From NCBI RefSeq assembly GCF_030733545.1, contig NZ_JASHIU010000006.1, forward strand, positions 62,001 to 126,000: 64,000 nt of DNA. Direction: 5' to 3'. A model generated the notes under the pieces. That model was not told the origin of the DNA. It ran no database searches and saw nothing but the letters and a program-made list of their open reading frames with translations. The stretch is from Oceanicaulis sp. MMSF_3324. GTDB lineage: Bacteria; Pseudomonadota; Alphaproteobacteria; Caulobacterales; Maricaulaceae. The position numbers and the translations under genes are program-made. Below, piece after piece: positions 37,078-47,271 of this stretch. Each line of letters starts with the position of its first letter. The stretch's first letter is position 1.

Positions 37078-38097
37078 ATGACTGTTTCGCACACCTCGCT
37101 ATCCGGTTTCGACATTGGTCCGATCCATGTTGATCGACCTGTCTTGCTGGCGCCCATGTCGGGCGTTACGGACTGGCCGATCCGCAAACAGGCGTTCAAG
37201 TTCGGTGCGGGTCTGGTCGTCAGTGAAATGGTGGCGTGCGAAACCCTGGCTCAGGGCCGGGAGGATGTTATCCGTCGCATGCGGGCCGACGGGGATTGCG
37301 GTCCGCATGTCATTCAGCTGGCCGGCCGGGAAGCGCATTGGATGGATGTCGGTGCGCAATTGGCGCAAGAGGCCGACGCTGACATCATCGATATAAATAT
37401 GGGGTGCCCGGCGCGTCAGGTGACCCGTGGACTCAGCGGGTCGGCATTGATGCGCGATCTTGATCACGCGCTGACCCTGATTGAAGCGACAGTGAAGGCC
37501 GTGTCGGTTCCCGTCACGTTGAAGATGCGCCTGGGATGGGACCATGACAGCTTGAATGCGCCGGAGCTCGCTCGCAGGGCGCAAGACGCTGGCGTGACAA
37601 TGGTCACGGTTCATGGGCGCACACGCCAGCAGTTTTACAAGGACAAGGCGGACTGGTCCGCCGTGTCACGTGTGAAAGAGGCCGTCTCCATTCCTGTGGT
37701 GGTCAATGGCGATATAGAAACCCCAGAGCAGGCCCGGGATGCGTTGCGGCTGTCAGGCGCAGACGGCGTCATGGTGGGGCGCGCGTCACAAGGGCGGCCC
37801 TGGCTGCCCGGCGTGATCGCGGATGTATTGTGTGAAGGGGCGGCGTTTGCCGAACCCGATCTCGAAACGGGTGCGCGGGCGCTCTCAGAAGCCTTGTCAG
37901 ACAGCGTCCAGCTGTATGGCGAACATCTGGGTGTTCGAACCATGCGCAAGCATTTTGCGAGTTTTGCAGACTGGGCCTTGCGCGATCCTGAAGTCGCCAA
38001 GCAATGGCGTGGCCGATTGTGCCGCGCTCAGACTGAAGCGGAAGCGCGCGATGCGCTGATGGCGTTCGCCAACACTGTAGGAGCGCAAGCGGCTTGA
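37078..38097 (+). CDS. dusB: tRNA-dihydrouridine synthase B (NifR3)
   Basis: DusB reduces uridines of tRNA with FMN and NADPH. The family marks are [14 protein letters not shown], the catalytic Cys in [47 protein letters not shown] and VVNGDI. It heads the ntr operon as in many alphaproteobacteria, where it was first called nifR3. A TTG 9 bases earlier (37069) is an alternative start. Its stop overlaps the TTG start of ntrB (TTGA, 38094-38097). Confidence 0.95.
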   Translation: MTVSHTSLSGFDIGPIHVDRPVLLAPMSGVTDWPIRKQAFKFGAGLVVSEMVACETLAQGREDVIRRMRADGDCGPHVIQLAGREAHWMDVGAQLAQEADADIIDINMGCPARQVTRGLSGSALMRDLDHALTLIEATVKAVSVPVTLKMRLGWDHDSLNAPELARRAQDAGVTMVTVHGRTRQQFYKDKADWSAVSRVKEAVSIPVVVNGDIETPEQARDALRLSGADGVMVGRASQGRPWLPGVIADVLCEGAAFAEPDLETGARALSEALSDSVQLYGEHLGVRTMRKHFASFADWALRDPEVAKQWRGRLCRAQTEAEARDALMAFANTVGAQAA

Positions 38098-39140
38098 ACG
38101 AGCAGCATATTTCACTGGCCGAACGGGCCGCCGAAGCTGCGCCGGTTGCACTCGTGCTGCTGGACATGACGGGAGCCATCATCTTCGCCAATTTGCGCGC
38201 CGAGACGCTTTTTGGCCAATCCTCCCACCGACTTTTGGGTAAAACGCTTCAGGAAGCTGGTCCTGTCGGCCGGGCCGCGTCCGAACTGGCGCAGCGCGCG
38301 CTGACCGAAAACCGTTCGGTCTATGGTCATGATTTGCCCGTTGGCATGGAGGGACGAGCCTTGCGCCTGTCCGTTGACGCTACGCCTGATGATGCAGGCG
38401 TGTGCGTATGCTTGCGCCCATGGCCCGAATCCGGCGGCGGAGTTCATAGCGAAATCGCCGCCAATGCTGCGGCCGGCTTTGGCATGATGCTGTCGCATGA
38501 ATTGAAAAACCCCATGGCTGGCGCACGGGGAGCGGCTCAGCTGATCGCTCAGGGGGAAGACGAGGAGAGCCGCGAGCTTGCGGTTCTGATCATCAACGAA
38601 CTGGATCGGGCGCGGCGCATCGCCGAGCGCTGGAGCCGGGTAGGCGATATCGGTCCGCCACGACAAGGCCAGGTCAATCTGCATGCCCTGGTGCGTGAGG
38701 CGGTGCGCTCGGCGCGCGCCTCGGCTGCGCCCGATGTGGTCTGGCTCGAATACTTCGATCCGTCCTTGCCCGATGCCTGGGCTGATCGGGACCTGGTGTC
38801 ACAGGCCGTGTTGAACTTGCTGATCAATGCAGGAGAGGCTGCCAGCCAGGGCGGTGGACGGGTCAAGGTCTACACCCGATACAGGCAACCCTTGCCCGGA
38901 GGCCCTGCACCGGATGCGCGCTTGGAAATCGCCATCGAAGATGATGGCCCCGGTGTCGAAGACGCCCTGAGAGACGCCATCTTCAATCCCTTCGTGACCG
39001 GCAAGCCGGCGGGCGAAGGGCTGGGCCTCGCGCTTGTCAGCCGTGTGGCGGACCTCCTCAATGGCGGTGTTGAGTTCGATACAAGGCCCGGCCGGACCGT
39101 GTTTCATTTCTATCTTCCCATAGAGCGTAAGGACGGATGA
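38094..39140 (+). CDS. ntrB: nitrogen regulation sensor kinase NtrB
   Basis: NtrB is a cytoplasmic histidine kinase that, with PII input, sets the phosphorylation of NtrC. The 348-residue protein has a PAS domain ([24 protein letters not shown]), the phosphoacceptor His135 in [19 protein letters not shown], and an ATPase domain with [12 protein letters not shown] and [12 protein letters not shown]. The start is TTG with GGAG about 10 bases upstream. Coupling to dusB and ntrC is by overlaps on both sides. Confidence 0.94.
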   Translation: MNEQHISLAERAAEAAPVALVLLDMTGAIIFANLRAETLFGQSSHRLLGKTLQEAGPVGRAASELAQRALTENRSVYGHDLPVGMEGRALRLSVDATPDDAGVCVCLRPWPESGGGVHSEIAANAAAGFGMMLSHELKNPMAGARGAAQLIAQGEDEESRELAVLIINELDRARRIAERWSRVGDIGPPRQGQVNLHALVREAVRSARASAAPDVVWLEYFDPSLPDAWADRDLVSQAVLNLLINAGEAASQGGGRVKVYTRYRQPLPGGPAPDARLEIAIEDDGPGVEDALRDAIFNPFVTGKPAGEGLGLALVSRVADLLNGGVEFDTRPGRTVFHFYLPIERKDG

Positions 39141-40411
39141 TGGCTCACCGGGTCCTGATTCTTGAAGACGACGAATCCCTGCGTCTCGTTATCGCGAAAG
39201 CCCTGTCCCGTGCGGGCTTTGAAGTGCGCGCCACAGCCTCTGCTGATGCAGCGCTTGAACGTCTCGTCCGGCGTGAAGTCGATGTGCTGCTTGCTGATGT
39301 ATTGCTTGGGCGCGAAAGCTTTCTGGATCGCCTGGATGAAGTGAGCCGTGTCCGGCCAGACATTCCCGTTATCATCATGAGCGCTCAGACGACCGCGAGA
39401 ACTGCGATCGAGGCTGGCAAGGCAGGCGTGTTCGAGTACTTGCCAAAACCCTTTGATCTCAATGATATGGTTGCCGTCATTAAACGATCGCTCGAAGATT
39501 TGGCGCCCAGTGCGGCGCAACCGGCTTCACCCGGTTTCGGCGGTCTGGTGGGGCGGTCCCCAGCCATGCAGGAAGCCTTTCGCGCGCTGGGGCGTTTGGC
39601 GCGCACGATGTCGCCCGTGCTGTTCACCGGGCCAGAAGGCAGCGGCCGCACGCATTGCGCCCGCGTATTGGTCTCTGAGTCCGGTGTTGTCGGACCTGTG
39701 ATCGAAGCGGGCCCGGCGCGAATGCGGCGTGAAGGCGCAGCTTTGCTGGAATCGGCCGCGGGCGGAGCGCTGATCCTGCGCCGCGCTGACGCCTGGGATG
39801 GGGAGACCCAGGACTGGGTTCTTGAAGCTCTGGAAACGCCACGTGGTGATACGCCACGCATTTTGGCGACTGCAACGGCGGATATAGCCCGCAATCTACA
39901 GCCCGCCTTGCTGTCGCATCTGGCGGTAGGGCGCGTTCAATTGCCCCCGCTCAGGGAGCGCGGCGAGGATCGGGCCCTGCTTTTCGCCCACTTTCTGGCT
40001 GAGCAGAGCCCAGCGCGGGAAATGGACGAAACTGTTCGCCAGTATATCAACAACCAGGTTTGGGCCGGCGAGGTGCTCGAGCTGAAACGCGTGGCGCTCC
40101 ATCTGAGCATGCAAGGCGCGCGCGGGCCGTTGCGCACTGATGAAATTGAAGCCGCGATCCATGAGTTCACAGGCCGCGATGCGGGGGCGGATCTGTCCGA
40201 AGCAGCGGCCCGATTCTTTGGCGAGTGTCAGGCGCAGGGTGTGTCCGATATAGGTGACAAAGCCCAGCTCGCCGTGGACCGCGGTCTCTTCTCCGCGGCG
40301 CTCGAGTGCACCAATGGTGTCAGGCAAGATGCCGCCAAGCTGCTGGGACTTAACCGAAATACATTGACACGCAGGCTTGCGGCGCTCGATGTGGATCAGG
40401 ATGAGACCTAG
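39137..40411 (+). CDS. ntrC: NtrC-like response regulator with a degenerate AAA+ domain
   Basis: The 424-residue protein has an intact receiver (Asp54 in LLADVLLG; Lys in YLPKPFD) and a C-terminal Fis-type HTH (AAKLLGLNRNTLTRRL). The central AAA+ domain is eroded: Walker A reads GPEGSGRT with Arg171 in place of Lys; Walker B reads ALILRRAD (Arg215-Arg216 for Asp-Glu); and the GAFTGA loop is missing. It should therefore not hydrolyse ATP normally nor open sigma-54 promoters. It probably acts by DNA binding alone. The start overlaps the ntrB stop (ATGA). Confidence 0.9.
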   Translation: MMAHRVLILEDDESLRLVIAKALSRAGFEVRATASADAALERLVRREVDVLLADVLLGRESFLDRLDEVSRVRPDIPVIIMSAQTTARTAIEAGKAGVFEYLPKPFDLNDMVAVIKRSLEDLAPSAAQPASPGFGGLVGRSPAMQEAFRALGRLARTMSPVLFTGPEGSGRTHCARVLVSESGVVGPVIEAGPARMRREGAALLESAAGGALILRRADAWDGETQDWVLEALETPRGDTPRILATATADIARNLQPALLSHLAVGRVQLPPLRERGEDRALLFAHFLAEQSPAREMDETVRQYINNQVWAGEVLELKRVALHLSMQGARGPLRTDEIEAAIHEFTGRDAGADLSEAAARFFGECQAQGVSDIGDKAQLAVDRGLFSAALECTNGVRQDAAKLLGLNRNTLTRRLAALDVDQDET

Positions 40412-40483
40412 AAGTCACACCCGTTGAATTTTCGTCACATATAGGCCAAGCTGAGTCTGAGGGGACGCGAGGAGACGCGCAAC

Positions 40484-42706
40484 TTGCCACAGTTTGCGGG
40501 CAATTCAGCTTGGCGACAATCGACCTTGTTTTTGCTTGGCTTCGCGATTGCGGCGCTCGGCGTGGTCTTGCTCGCTCTGCTTTCAGTCTTCAATGAAGGC
40601 TGGTTCGGTCCTGGCGGAGCCGGCTTCATTACCCTGATGTGCGCTGTGGCCGGCTTGCTCGGCATTCTGGCCATTGCCGTCTATCGCCGCGTGATGGAGC
40701 AGCTCAGGGGCGGCAAGAATGCGGCCTCCGCAACGCCGCGTCTCCAGGTGCGCTTCATTACCCTGTTCGCCGTGGCCGCCGTGGTGCCAGCGGTCCTGAT
40801 GGCGGGGTTTCAGGCGCTGGTGCTCAACCGGGGTGTGGAGTTCTGGTTCGCCGAGCGGGTGCAGACTCTCGTGGAGACGACCGCCGAGCTTGGCAATGAA
40901 TGGCCGCAAGTGGCGCTGCGCGACACCGGCAACCAATTTGTGGGACTGGCGATTGATCTGTCGCGTCCGGACGCCCGTCAGGGGCTTCAGGAAGAGCGGA
41001 TCGTTTACGGGGATTATCTCACCAGCCAGGCGCAGCTGAGAAACTTCCCGGCGATCTATGTCATCGACAGCCAGTCCACGATCCTGTCTCGCAGTGAAGA
41101 GGCGGACGATGCGCCGCCCTTTTCCGCGCCGTCCCCGCGCATGTTCGAGATCGCCAATGAGGGCGATTTGAGCGTGTCCGATCCGATCCGGCCTGAAGAG
41201 GGCCAGGACTATGTGCGTCTCCTGCTGCATATGCCCAGCTATGAGGATGCGTATCTGTATTCTCTGGTTTTCGTGGATTTCAGCCTGCTGAGCGCGGCGG
41301 AAGAGGCGACCGTCTCTTTCCGTGAAGCGATCGCCAGCGAACAGCAGATGCGCATCAGCTTCTTTTTCGTGTACGCGCTTGCGGCGATTCTGGTGTTTCT
41401 AGGCGCGGTCTGGCTGGCTTTGAGTGCGGCCGCCCAGGTCGTGTCGCCGGTCAGTCGTCTCGTCGCCGCAGCCGAGCTGGTGCGCCGGGGCGAATTGAGC
41501 GCACGGGTCCAGGTGGCGCGCGACAATGACGAGATCGCTGCTCTGAGCCGAGCGTTCAATCGCATGACCCGTCAGCTGGAAAGCCAGCGCAGCGCCTTGC
41601 TGGAAGCCAACGCGGAATCCGAACGTCGACGCGCCTTCATTGAAGCGGTTCTGACCGGCGTCAGCGCCGGTGTGATCGGGATGGAGCCGGACGGGCGTAT
41701 CTCGCTCGTCAACCGGTCCGCCTCTCATCTGCTGGGACGTGAGCCCGGGGCGTTGGTGGGCGAGATGATCGATGCCGTGCTGCCGGCCTTTTCCGAGGTG
41801 TTCCACGCGGTTCACCGGCGGCCGGACGAGATTGCGGAACGCCAGCTTGATATCACGGAAGACGGCGGCGCCACGGTCAATCTCAGTGTTCGGGCGGCCC
41901 AGGATGATGATGGCGGCGTGGTGATCACGTTCGACGATGTGTCCCGGCTCGTGGCGGCCCAGCGCAGCGCAGCCTGGCGGGATGTTGCCCGACGCATCGC
42001 CCATGAGATCAAGAACCCGCTGACTCCGATCCAGTTGTCGGCAGAGCGTTTGAAGCGCCGCTATCGCAAGCATATCGAGGAAGACGGGCTCGAGACGTTC
42101 GACAAATGCGTTGAGACCATTGTCCGTCAGGTCAGTGATATCGGCCGCATGGTGGACGAGTTCTCCGCATTTGCGCGCATGCCCGCGCCCAAGATGGAAA
42201 ACTCCGACCTCGTGGATATCGCCAATTCGTGCGTGTTCGCCCAACGTGTGGCGTCGCCGGACATTCAGGTGCTTCTGACGGTGCAGGGCGGACCCATCAC
42301 CATCGAGTGTGACTCCCGGCTGGTCAGCCAGGCCCTGGCGAATGTCCTGAAAAATGCGGCGGAGAGCGTGTCTTCCCGTATGGAGGACGAGGCGGCCAAG
42401 GCCGGCGGGCGCATCGCCGTATCGGTCGGCGCAGATGACAATCAGGCGATGATCGAGATTACGGATAACGGCTTGGGCTGGCCTGTTCACGACCGGGCGC
42501 GTCTGACCGAACCCTATATGACGACACGTGCAAAGGGGACCGGGCTGGGTCTCGCGATCGTGCGGCGCATCATGGAGGACCATGGTGGCCGACTGGAACT
42601 GGATGACCGTCCCGATATGGAGCGAGGCGCTGTGGTCAGAATGGTCTTTCCCTTGCTTGAACCCGAGACGGACGCACCGGACACCCCGGTGCAGGCGGAG
42701 GCTTGA
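40484..42706 (+). CDS. ntrY: nitrogen/redox sensor kinase NtrY
   Basis: NtrY is a membrane histidine kinase paired with NtrX. The 740-residue protein has three N-terminal membrane helices (about 13-35, 46-66, 90-108), a periplasmic loop, a fourth helix near 285-310, a HAMP domain, a PAS domain (VSAGVIGMEPDGRISLVNRSASHLLG), the phosphoacceptor His507 in AHEIKNPLTPIQLSAERLKRRY, and an ATPase domain (NVLKNAAESV; KGTGLGLAIVRRI). The start is TTG (MPQFAG) with GAGGAG upstream. Confidence 0.95.
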   Translation: MPQFAGNSAWRQSTLFLLGFAIAALGVVLLALLSVFNEGWFGPGGAGFITLMCAVAGLLGILAIAVYRRVMEQLRGGKNAASATPRLQVRFITLFAVAAVVPAVLMAGFQALVLNRGVEFWFAERVQTLVETTAELGNEWPQVALRDTGNQFVGLAIDLSRPDARQGLQEERIVYGDYLTSQAQLRNFPAIYVIDSQSTILSRSEEADDAPPFSAPSPRMFEIANEGDLSVSDPIRPEEGQDYVRLLLHMPSYEDAYLYSLVFVDFSLLSAAEEATVSFREAIASEQQMRISFFFVYALAAILVFLGAVWLALSAAAQVVSPVSRLVAAAELVRRGELSARVQVARDNDEIAALSRAFNRMTRQLESQRSALLEANAESERRRAFIEAVLTGVSAGVIGMEPDGRISLVNRSASHLLGREPGALVGEMIDAVLPAFSEVFHAVHRRPDEIAERQLDITEDGGATVNLSVRAAQDDDGGVVITFDDVSRLVAAQRSAAWRDVARRIAHEIKNPLTPIQLSAERLKRRYRKHIEEDGLETFDKCVETIVRQVSDIGRMVDEFSAFARMPAPKMENSDLVDIANSCVFAQRVASPDIQVLLTVQGGPITIECDSRLVSQALANVLKNAAESVSSRMEDEAAKAGGRIAVSVGADDNQAMIEITDNGLGWPVHDRARLTEPYMTTRAKGTGLGLAIVRRIMEDHGGRLELDDRPDMERGAVVRMVFPLLEPETDAPDTPVQAEA

Positions 42707-42711
42707 ACACC

Positions 42712-44121
42712 ATGTCCCTGGACATTCTTGTCGTTGATGATGAAGCCGATATTCGGGAGCTCATAGGCGGGCTTCTTGAAGATGAAGGCTACGAGCCCCG
42801 TTACGCTGGCGATTCCGATACGGCGCTGGAGGCGGTCCGTCAGCGCAAGCCTGCATTGGCGGTGCTGGATGTTTGGCTTCAGGGCAGCCGGCTGGACGGT
42901 ATTGAATTGTTGGCGGAGATCAAACGGGTCGCACCGGATCTGCCCGTCGTGGTGATTTCCGGGCATGGCACCATCGAAACGGCGGTGGCGGCCATCCGGA
43001 AAGGGGCCTACGATTTTATCGAAAAGCCCTTTAAGTCCGACAAGTTGCTGCTAACTGTTGATCGTGCGCTTGAAGCAAGTCGCCTGCGTCGTGAAAACGC
43101 CGAGCTTCGCGCCAAGTCCGAGGTCCACAACGACCTGATCGGGGAGTCCGCCGTCGCGGTGCAATTGCGTCAGACCGTGGATCGGGTGGCTCCGACCAAT
43201 TCGCGAGTCCTCATTTCCGGACCGTCCGGATCCGGCAAGGAGCTGATCGCGCGCCTCATCCATGCGCACTCCATGCGGGCGGACGGACCGTTCGTACCGG
43301 TCTCCGCCGCAATGATGGCGCCCGACCGGGTCGAGGCGGAACTCTTTGGCGCCGAGACCGAGAGCGGTGTGGAGCGCGTGGGCCTTCTGGAACAGGCCCA
43401 TGGCGGGACGCTGTTTCTGGATGAAGTCGGCGACATGCCCGCCGCCACTCAGGCCAAGCTGTTGCGTATGCTGGTTGAGCAACGCTTCCGTCGCATTGGC
43501 GGCGCGCAGGACGTTCAGGTCAATGTGCGCGTCTTGTCCTCCACCGCCCGGGATCTGCAAGGCATGATATCCGAAGGCCTGTTCCGTGAGGACCTCTATC
43601 ATCGCCTCGCCGTGGTCCCGCTCGAGGTGCCGTCACTCTCCCAGCGCCGCGAGGACATTCCGCTTCTGGTCAATCACTTCCTAGATCGTTTGACCACCAT
43701 GTCGGGACTGCCGACCCGCAAGATTGGCGAGGATGCCATGGCGGCGTTGCAGGCCCATGACTGGCCGGGCAATGTGCGCCAGCTTCGCAACAACGTGGAA
43801 CGGCTGTTGATCCTGGCGACCGGCTCCCCTGATGAGCCGGTTACGCTGGACTCACTGCCCTCTGAAGTCGCTGGACGCTCGACGAGCAGCGAAACCGGTC
43901 TGGATGCGGAACGCATGATCGCCTTGCCCTTGCGGGATGCGCGTGAGAATTTTGAACGCGAATACCTCAAGGCCCAGATCAACCGGTTTGGGGGCAACAT
44001 ATCTCGAACGGCGAATTTCATCGGCATGGAGCGCTCCGCCCTTCATCGCAAATTGAAGACGCTGGGTGTCGCCAGCCTGAACCGGAAGAGTGACGACATC
44101 GACGCAGAGGACGCCGGCTGA
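42712..44121 (+). CDS. ntrX: NtrX response regulator lacking the GAFTGA loop
   Basis: The protein (469 residues from the chosen ATG) has a receiver (VVDDEADIRELIGG; Asp in LAVLDVWL; Lys in FIEKPFK) and an AAA+ domain with intact Walker A (GPSGSGKE) and Walker B (GGTLFLDEVGDMP). It ends in a Fis-type HTH (ISRTANFIGMERSALHRKL). The sigma-54 contact loop GAFTGA is absent: the sequence goes from ELFGAETESG directly to VERVGLLEQA. NtrX of alphaproteobacteria often lacks this loop and acts with other sigma factors. A TTG at 42703 overlapping the ntrY stop is an alternative start. Confidence 0.94.
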   Translation: MSLDILVVDDEADIRELIGGLLEDEGYEPRYAGDSDTALEAVRQRKPALAVLDVWLQGSRLDGIELLAEIKRVAPDLPVVVISGHGTIETAVAAIRKGAYDFIEKPFKSDKLLLTVDRALEASRLRRENAELRAKSEVHNDLIGESAVAVQLRQTVDRVAPTNSRVLISGPSGSGKELIARLIHAHSMRADGPFVPVSAAMMAPDRVEAELFGAETESGVERVGLLEQAHGGTLFLDEVGDMPAATQAKLLRMLVEQRFRRIGGAQDVQVNVRVLSSTARDLQGMISEGLFREDLYHRLAVVPLEVPSLSQRREDIPLLVNHFLDRLTTMSGLPTRKIGEDAMAALQAHDWPGNVRQLRNNVERLLILATGSPDEPVTLDSLPSEVAGRSTSSETGLDAERMIALPLRDARENFEREYLKAQINRFGGNISRTANFIGMERSALHRKLKTLGVASLNRKSDDIDAEDAG

Positions 44122-44140
44122 AGCTGGCTGAGAGCATCCC

Positions 44141-45514
44141 ATGAAAGCTGTAGTGTGCGGGGCAGGGCGTGTGGGTTACGGCATCGCCCGCGAGCTCGCC
44201 TCTGAGGGCAATGCGGTCACGGTCGTGGACTGGTCGCGTGAGCTGATCGACAAGGTCACTACTGATCTGGATGTCCGCGGCGTTGTCGGTCACGGCTCCC
44301 ATCCTGACGTCCTGGACCGGGCAGGGATCCGGGATGCAGACCTTCTGGTGGCGGTGACCTATTCGGACGAGACGAATATGGTCGCCTGCCAGGTGGCGCA
44401 TTCGCTCTTTGATACGCCCACTCGCATCGCGCGGGTCAGGGCGCAGAGCTATCTCGACAAACGCTGGGGCGACCTGTTCTCCTCAGGCGCGCTGCCCATC
44501 GATGTGACCATTTCGCCCGAGCTTGAGGTGAGCCGGTCCATCCTTCAGCGTCTTGAAACGCCCGGGGCTTTTGCGACGGCGCCGTTCGCCAACAGTCGCG
44601 TACAGGTGTTGGGGCTGAGGGTGGACGAACAATCCCCCGTCGCCGCCAGTACGCGCGCTCAAATGGCCGAGCTTTTCCCTGATCTCGGCTTCGACATTGT
44701 CGGGGTCCAGCGCGACCAGACGCTGTTCATTCCGCAGGATGATGACCCGCTCATGCCGGGCGACGACATTTATGTCAGCCTGGCGGCAGGACATGTGAAA
44801 CGCGCGCTGGATGTGTTCGGCCGGTCCGCACCGCGCGCCCGGCGGGTGGTGATCATCGGCGCTGGCAATATCGGTCTGTATGTCGCCAAGGCGCTCGAGC
44901 GGGTGGGCGGGGTTCGCGTACGCTTGATCGAAAGCGATAAGGCCCAGGCGGAACACGCGGCGGATGCCTTGCGTCGGACCGTGGTCCTGCACGGTGATGG
45001 CCTGGACCGCGATGTGCTGCGTGAGGCAGGTGTTGAAGATGCAGAGCTCGCCCTGTGTCTGACCAATGACGACAAGGTCAATCTGCTCAGCGGCGTCATG
45101 GCCAAGAAGGAAGGCGCGGCGCGTTCGCTCTGCCTTGTGAACAATCAGGCCTTCCACCCCGTCCAGGAGGCGCTGGATGTGGATGTGATGATCGACCCGC
45201 GGGCCGTGACCGTCTCCACCATTCTCCAGCATATTCGTCGGGGTCGCATTACGGGCCTGCAGACCATGGGCGATGGCATGGCCGAGGCGCTCGAAGGCGT
45301 GACGCTGTCCACGTCTCCGCTGGTGGGCCAGAATCTGAGCACGCTGGAGCCGCCGGACGGGGTGGCGATCTGCGCCATGGTGCGCGGTGAGCAGGTGTTC
45401 TTCCGGCGCGACTCTGTCGTCATCCAGGAAAATGACCGTGTGATTTTCTTTGCGCTGAAGGCGTCGGTGCCGAAAGTCGAGCAATTGTTCCGCGTCAGCC
45501 TCGAGTATTTCTAA
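44141..45514 (+). CDS. trkA: Trk potassium uptake system regulatory protein TrkA
   Basis: TrkA is the cytoplasmic NAD-binding gating ring of the Trk K+ channel. The 457-residue protein has two repeats of an RCK unit: KAVVCGAGRVGYGIARELA near the start and RRVVIIGAGNIGLYVAKALERVG near residue 237, each followed by a TrkA-C domain. It follows ntrX by 19 bases and precedes trkH by 4 bases, which is a standard alphaproteobacterial arrangement. Confidence 0.95.
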   Translation: MKAVVCGAGRVGYGIARELASEGNAVTVVDWSRELIDKVTTDLDVRGVVGHGSHPDVLDRAGIRDADLLVAVTYSDETNMVACQVAHSLFDTPTRIARVRAQSYLDKRWGDLFSSGALPIDVTISPELEVSRSILQRLETPGAFATAPFANSRVQVLGLRVDEQSPVAASTRAQMAELFPDLGFDIVGVQRDQTLFIPQDDDPLMPGDDIYVSLAAGHVKRALDVFGRSAPRARRVVIIGAGNIGLYVAKALERVGGVRVRLIESDKAQAEHAADALRRTVVLHGDGLDRDVLREAGVEDAELALCLTNDDKVNLLSGVMAKKEGAARSLCLVNNQAFHPVQEALDVDVMIDPRAVTVSTILQHIRRGRITGLQTMGDGMAEALEGVTLSTSPLVGQNLSTLEPPDGVAICAMVRGEQVFFRRDSVVIQENDRVIFFALKASVPKVEQLFRVSLEYF

Positions 45515-45518
45515 GCCG

Positions 45519-46913
45519 ATGAAGTGGTCACCCCGCTTTTTCCGCGCCCTGGCCTGGTGTGCAGTGTTCATCAGCGCTGCGGCTGCGCCATTTGTCCTGT
45601 TCGCCGGACTTGAAGGGCAGGCGGAAGTGGCGCGCGGGTTCACCGTGACGGTGGTCCTGGGCGTCTTCCTGGGCGGCGTGACGCTGGCTGGCACCCGGAA
45701 GGTGCAGAGCCCGGCGGGGGCGAGCGCAGCGTTGAGACTGGCTTTGTTTGGTTGGTTGCTCACGCCCTTGCTGGCTTCGCCGCCCCTGGTCGCGGCGACT
45801 GGCTCGTTCTCAACGGGCGTGTTTGAAGCCTATGGGGCCCTCACGACGACCGGCGCCATCACGCTGGCCCCGGAGGAAGCGGGTATCTCCATCACCTTGT
45901 GGCGCTGTGTCCTGGCCTGGCTGGGCGGGCTGGGCAGCCTGGTTCTGGCGGCTACGGTCTTTGCTGCGCTTGACCGTCGGGGGGTGGGGTTGCGCCGGAC
46001 CTATCTCTTGACTGTCGAGCACGCCGATCTCTTCACCAATTTTGGCCGAGCGCTTCGTCGTTTCGGAGCCATCTATGTGGGGCTGACCCTTGTCGGCTTC
46101 CTGATGCTCATGCTCACCGGAGCCGCCCCCTATGACAGTTTGTGTCTGGCCCTGTCAGGGTTGTCGACCGCAGGTCTGACGCCCCGTTCTGACGCCATGG
46201 AAGTCTGGTTGTCACCCGCCGCTCAGGCGGTTCTGGCGCTGATCTGCCTGTCAGGCGCCTGGAACATGGCGGTGCAGTATGATCTGGCCTCCCGACGGCG
46301 GATCAGTCGCGGAAGCGGCGAATTGCGCGCCATACTGGTCCTGGGGCTGGGCGCAGGCCTGTACTTTCTTGTGAGCGGCTATCCGGGTCAGGTGTTCTCT
46401 GGCGCGCTGGACATGGTGTTCGCCGTCACCACAGCGGGCTTTCAGACGCAAGCCGTCCCGGCCTTGCCGCTTACTCTTATGTTGCTGGTGGCCATGGCGG
46501 GCGGGTCTACCATCTCGACATCCGGCGGCATCAAGATGCCTCGCATCCTCTTGCTGTTGAGACGGGCTGGGGGTGAGCTCTCCAGCCTGAGCCATCCGTC
46601 TGCGGCTGTTCGGACGCGGTTCATCGGCCGCCCTGTCAGTGATTCGGCGCTGGCCGGGGTCTGGGTCTATGCGCTGGCCTATCCGGCTGTCCTCGGACTG
46701 GGGACGGTTGCGATCGGCGCTAGCGGGGTGTCGTTCGAACAAGCGTGGATGGCGTCAGCCGCCTCGCTGGTGAATGCGGGACCGCTTGCAGGCGTTGATT
46801 ATGCTGCGCTTCCGCCGATGGCGCTGGCGGTTTCAAGCTTCATCATGGTTCTGGGCCGGCTTGAAGTGCTGGCGGCGGCAGCTGCATTTTATGTGATCTT
46901 CGCTCGCGACTGA
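45519..46913 (+). CDS. trkH: Trk potassium transporter membrane subunit
   Basis: TrkH forms the potassium-conducting pore. The 464-residue protein is strongly hydrophobic, and the four selectivity-filter-like loops are visible: [28 protein letters not shown] and [10 protein letters not shown]. It lies 4 bases after trkA. Its distance from the next gene (100 bases) suggests hfq has its own promoter. Confidence 0.92.
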   Translation: MKWSPRFFRALAWCAVFISAAAAPFVLFAGLEGQAEVARGFTVTVVLGVFLGGVTLAGTRKVQSPAGASAALRLALFGWLLTPLLASPPLVAATGSFSTGVFEAYGALTTTGAITLAPEEAGISITLWRCVLAWLGGLGSLVLAATVFAALDRRGVGLRRTYLLTVEHADLFTNFGRALRRFGAIYVGLTLVGFLMLMLTGAAPYDSLCLALSGLSTAGLTPRSDAMEVWLSPAAQAVLALICLSGAWNMAVQYDLASRRRISRGSGELRAILVLGLGAGLYFLVSGYPGQVFSGALDMVFAVTTAGFQTQAVPALPLTLMLLVAMAGGSTISTSGGIKMPRILLLLRRAGGELSSLSHPSAAVRTRFIGRPVSDSALAGVWVYALAYPAVLGLGTVAIGASGVSFEQAWMASAASLVNAGPLAGVDYAALPPMALAVSSFIMVLGRLEVLAAAAAFYVIFARD

Positions 46914-46936
46914 CGCTGCGCGGACAGGCAATCATG

Positions 46937-46965
46937 TTGCAGCTGAGCCAAGGTATGTTTACCTA
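46937..46965 (+). promoter_or_regulatory. possible promoter for hfq
   Basis: TTGCAG and TACCTA are 17 bases apart, 49 bases before the hfq ATG. The -10 match is modest. Proposed from pattern and position only. Confidence 0.35.
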
Positions 46966-47013
46966 ATTGTGGGGGCGCACAACTGGCGCCGGAATTCTAA
47001 TGCGATAAGGCCA

Positions 47014-47271
47014 ATGTCTAACGATAAGAAACAAAACCTGCAGGACGTTTTTCTCAACACCGTTCGCAAGGGCAAGACTCCGCTCACCATCTTTCTGGTC
47101 AATGGCGTAAAACTTCAGGGCGTCGTCACCTGGTTTGACAACTTTTGTGTCCTGCTGCGTCGTGAAGGACAGATTCAGCTTGTCTACAAGCACGCCATTT
47201 CCACCATCATGCCCAGCCAGCCCGTCCAGTTGTTCGACAAGGACGAGGCCGAAGGAGACGCCGAGGATTGA
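47014..47271 (+). CDS. hfq: RNA chaperone Hfq
   Basis: Hfq is the ring-shaped protein that helps small RNAs pair with mRNAs. The 85-residue protein begins [19 protein letters not shown] and has Sm1 ([21 protein letters not shown]) and Sm2 ([16 protein letters not shown]) motifs. The short acidic tail is usual in this class. AAGG precedes the ATG, and the 15-codon upstream extension is not family-like. The hflX start overlaps its stop (TTGA). Confidence 0.97.
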   Translation: MSNDKKQNLQDVFLNTVRKGKTPLTIFLVNGVKLQGVVTWFDNFCVLLRREGQIQLVYKHAISTIMPSQPVQLFDKDEAEGDAED

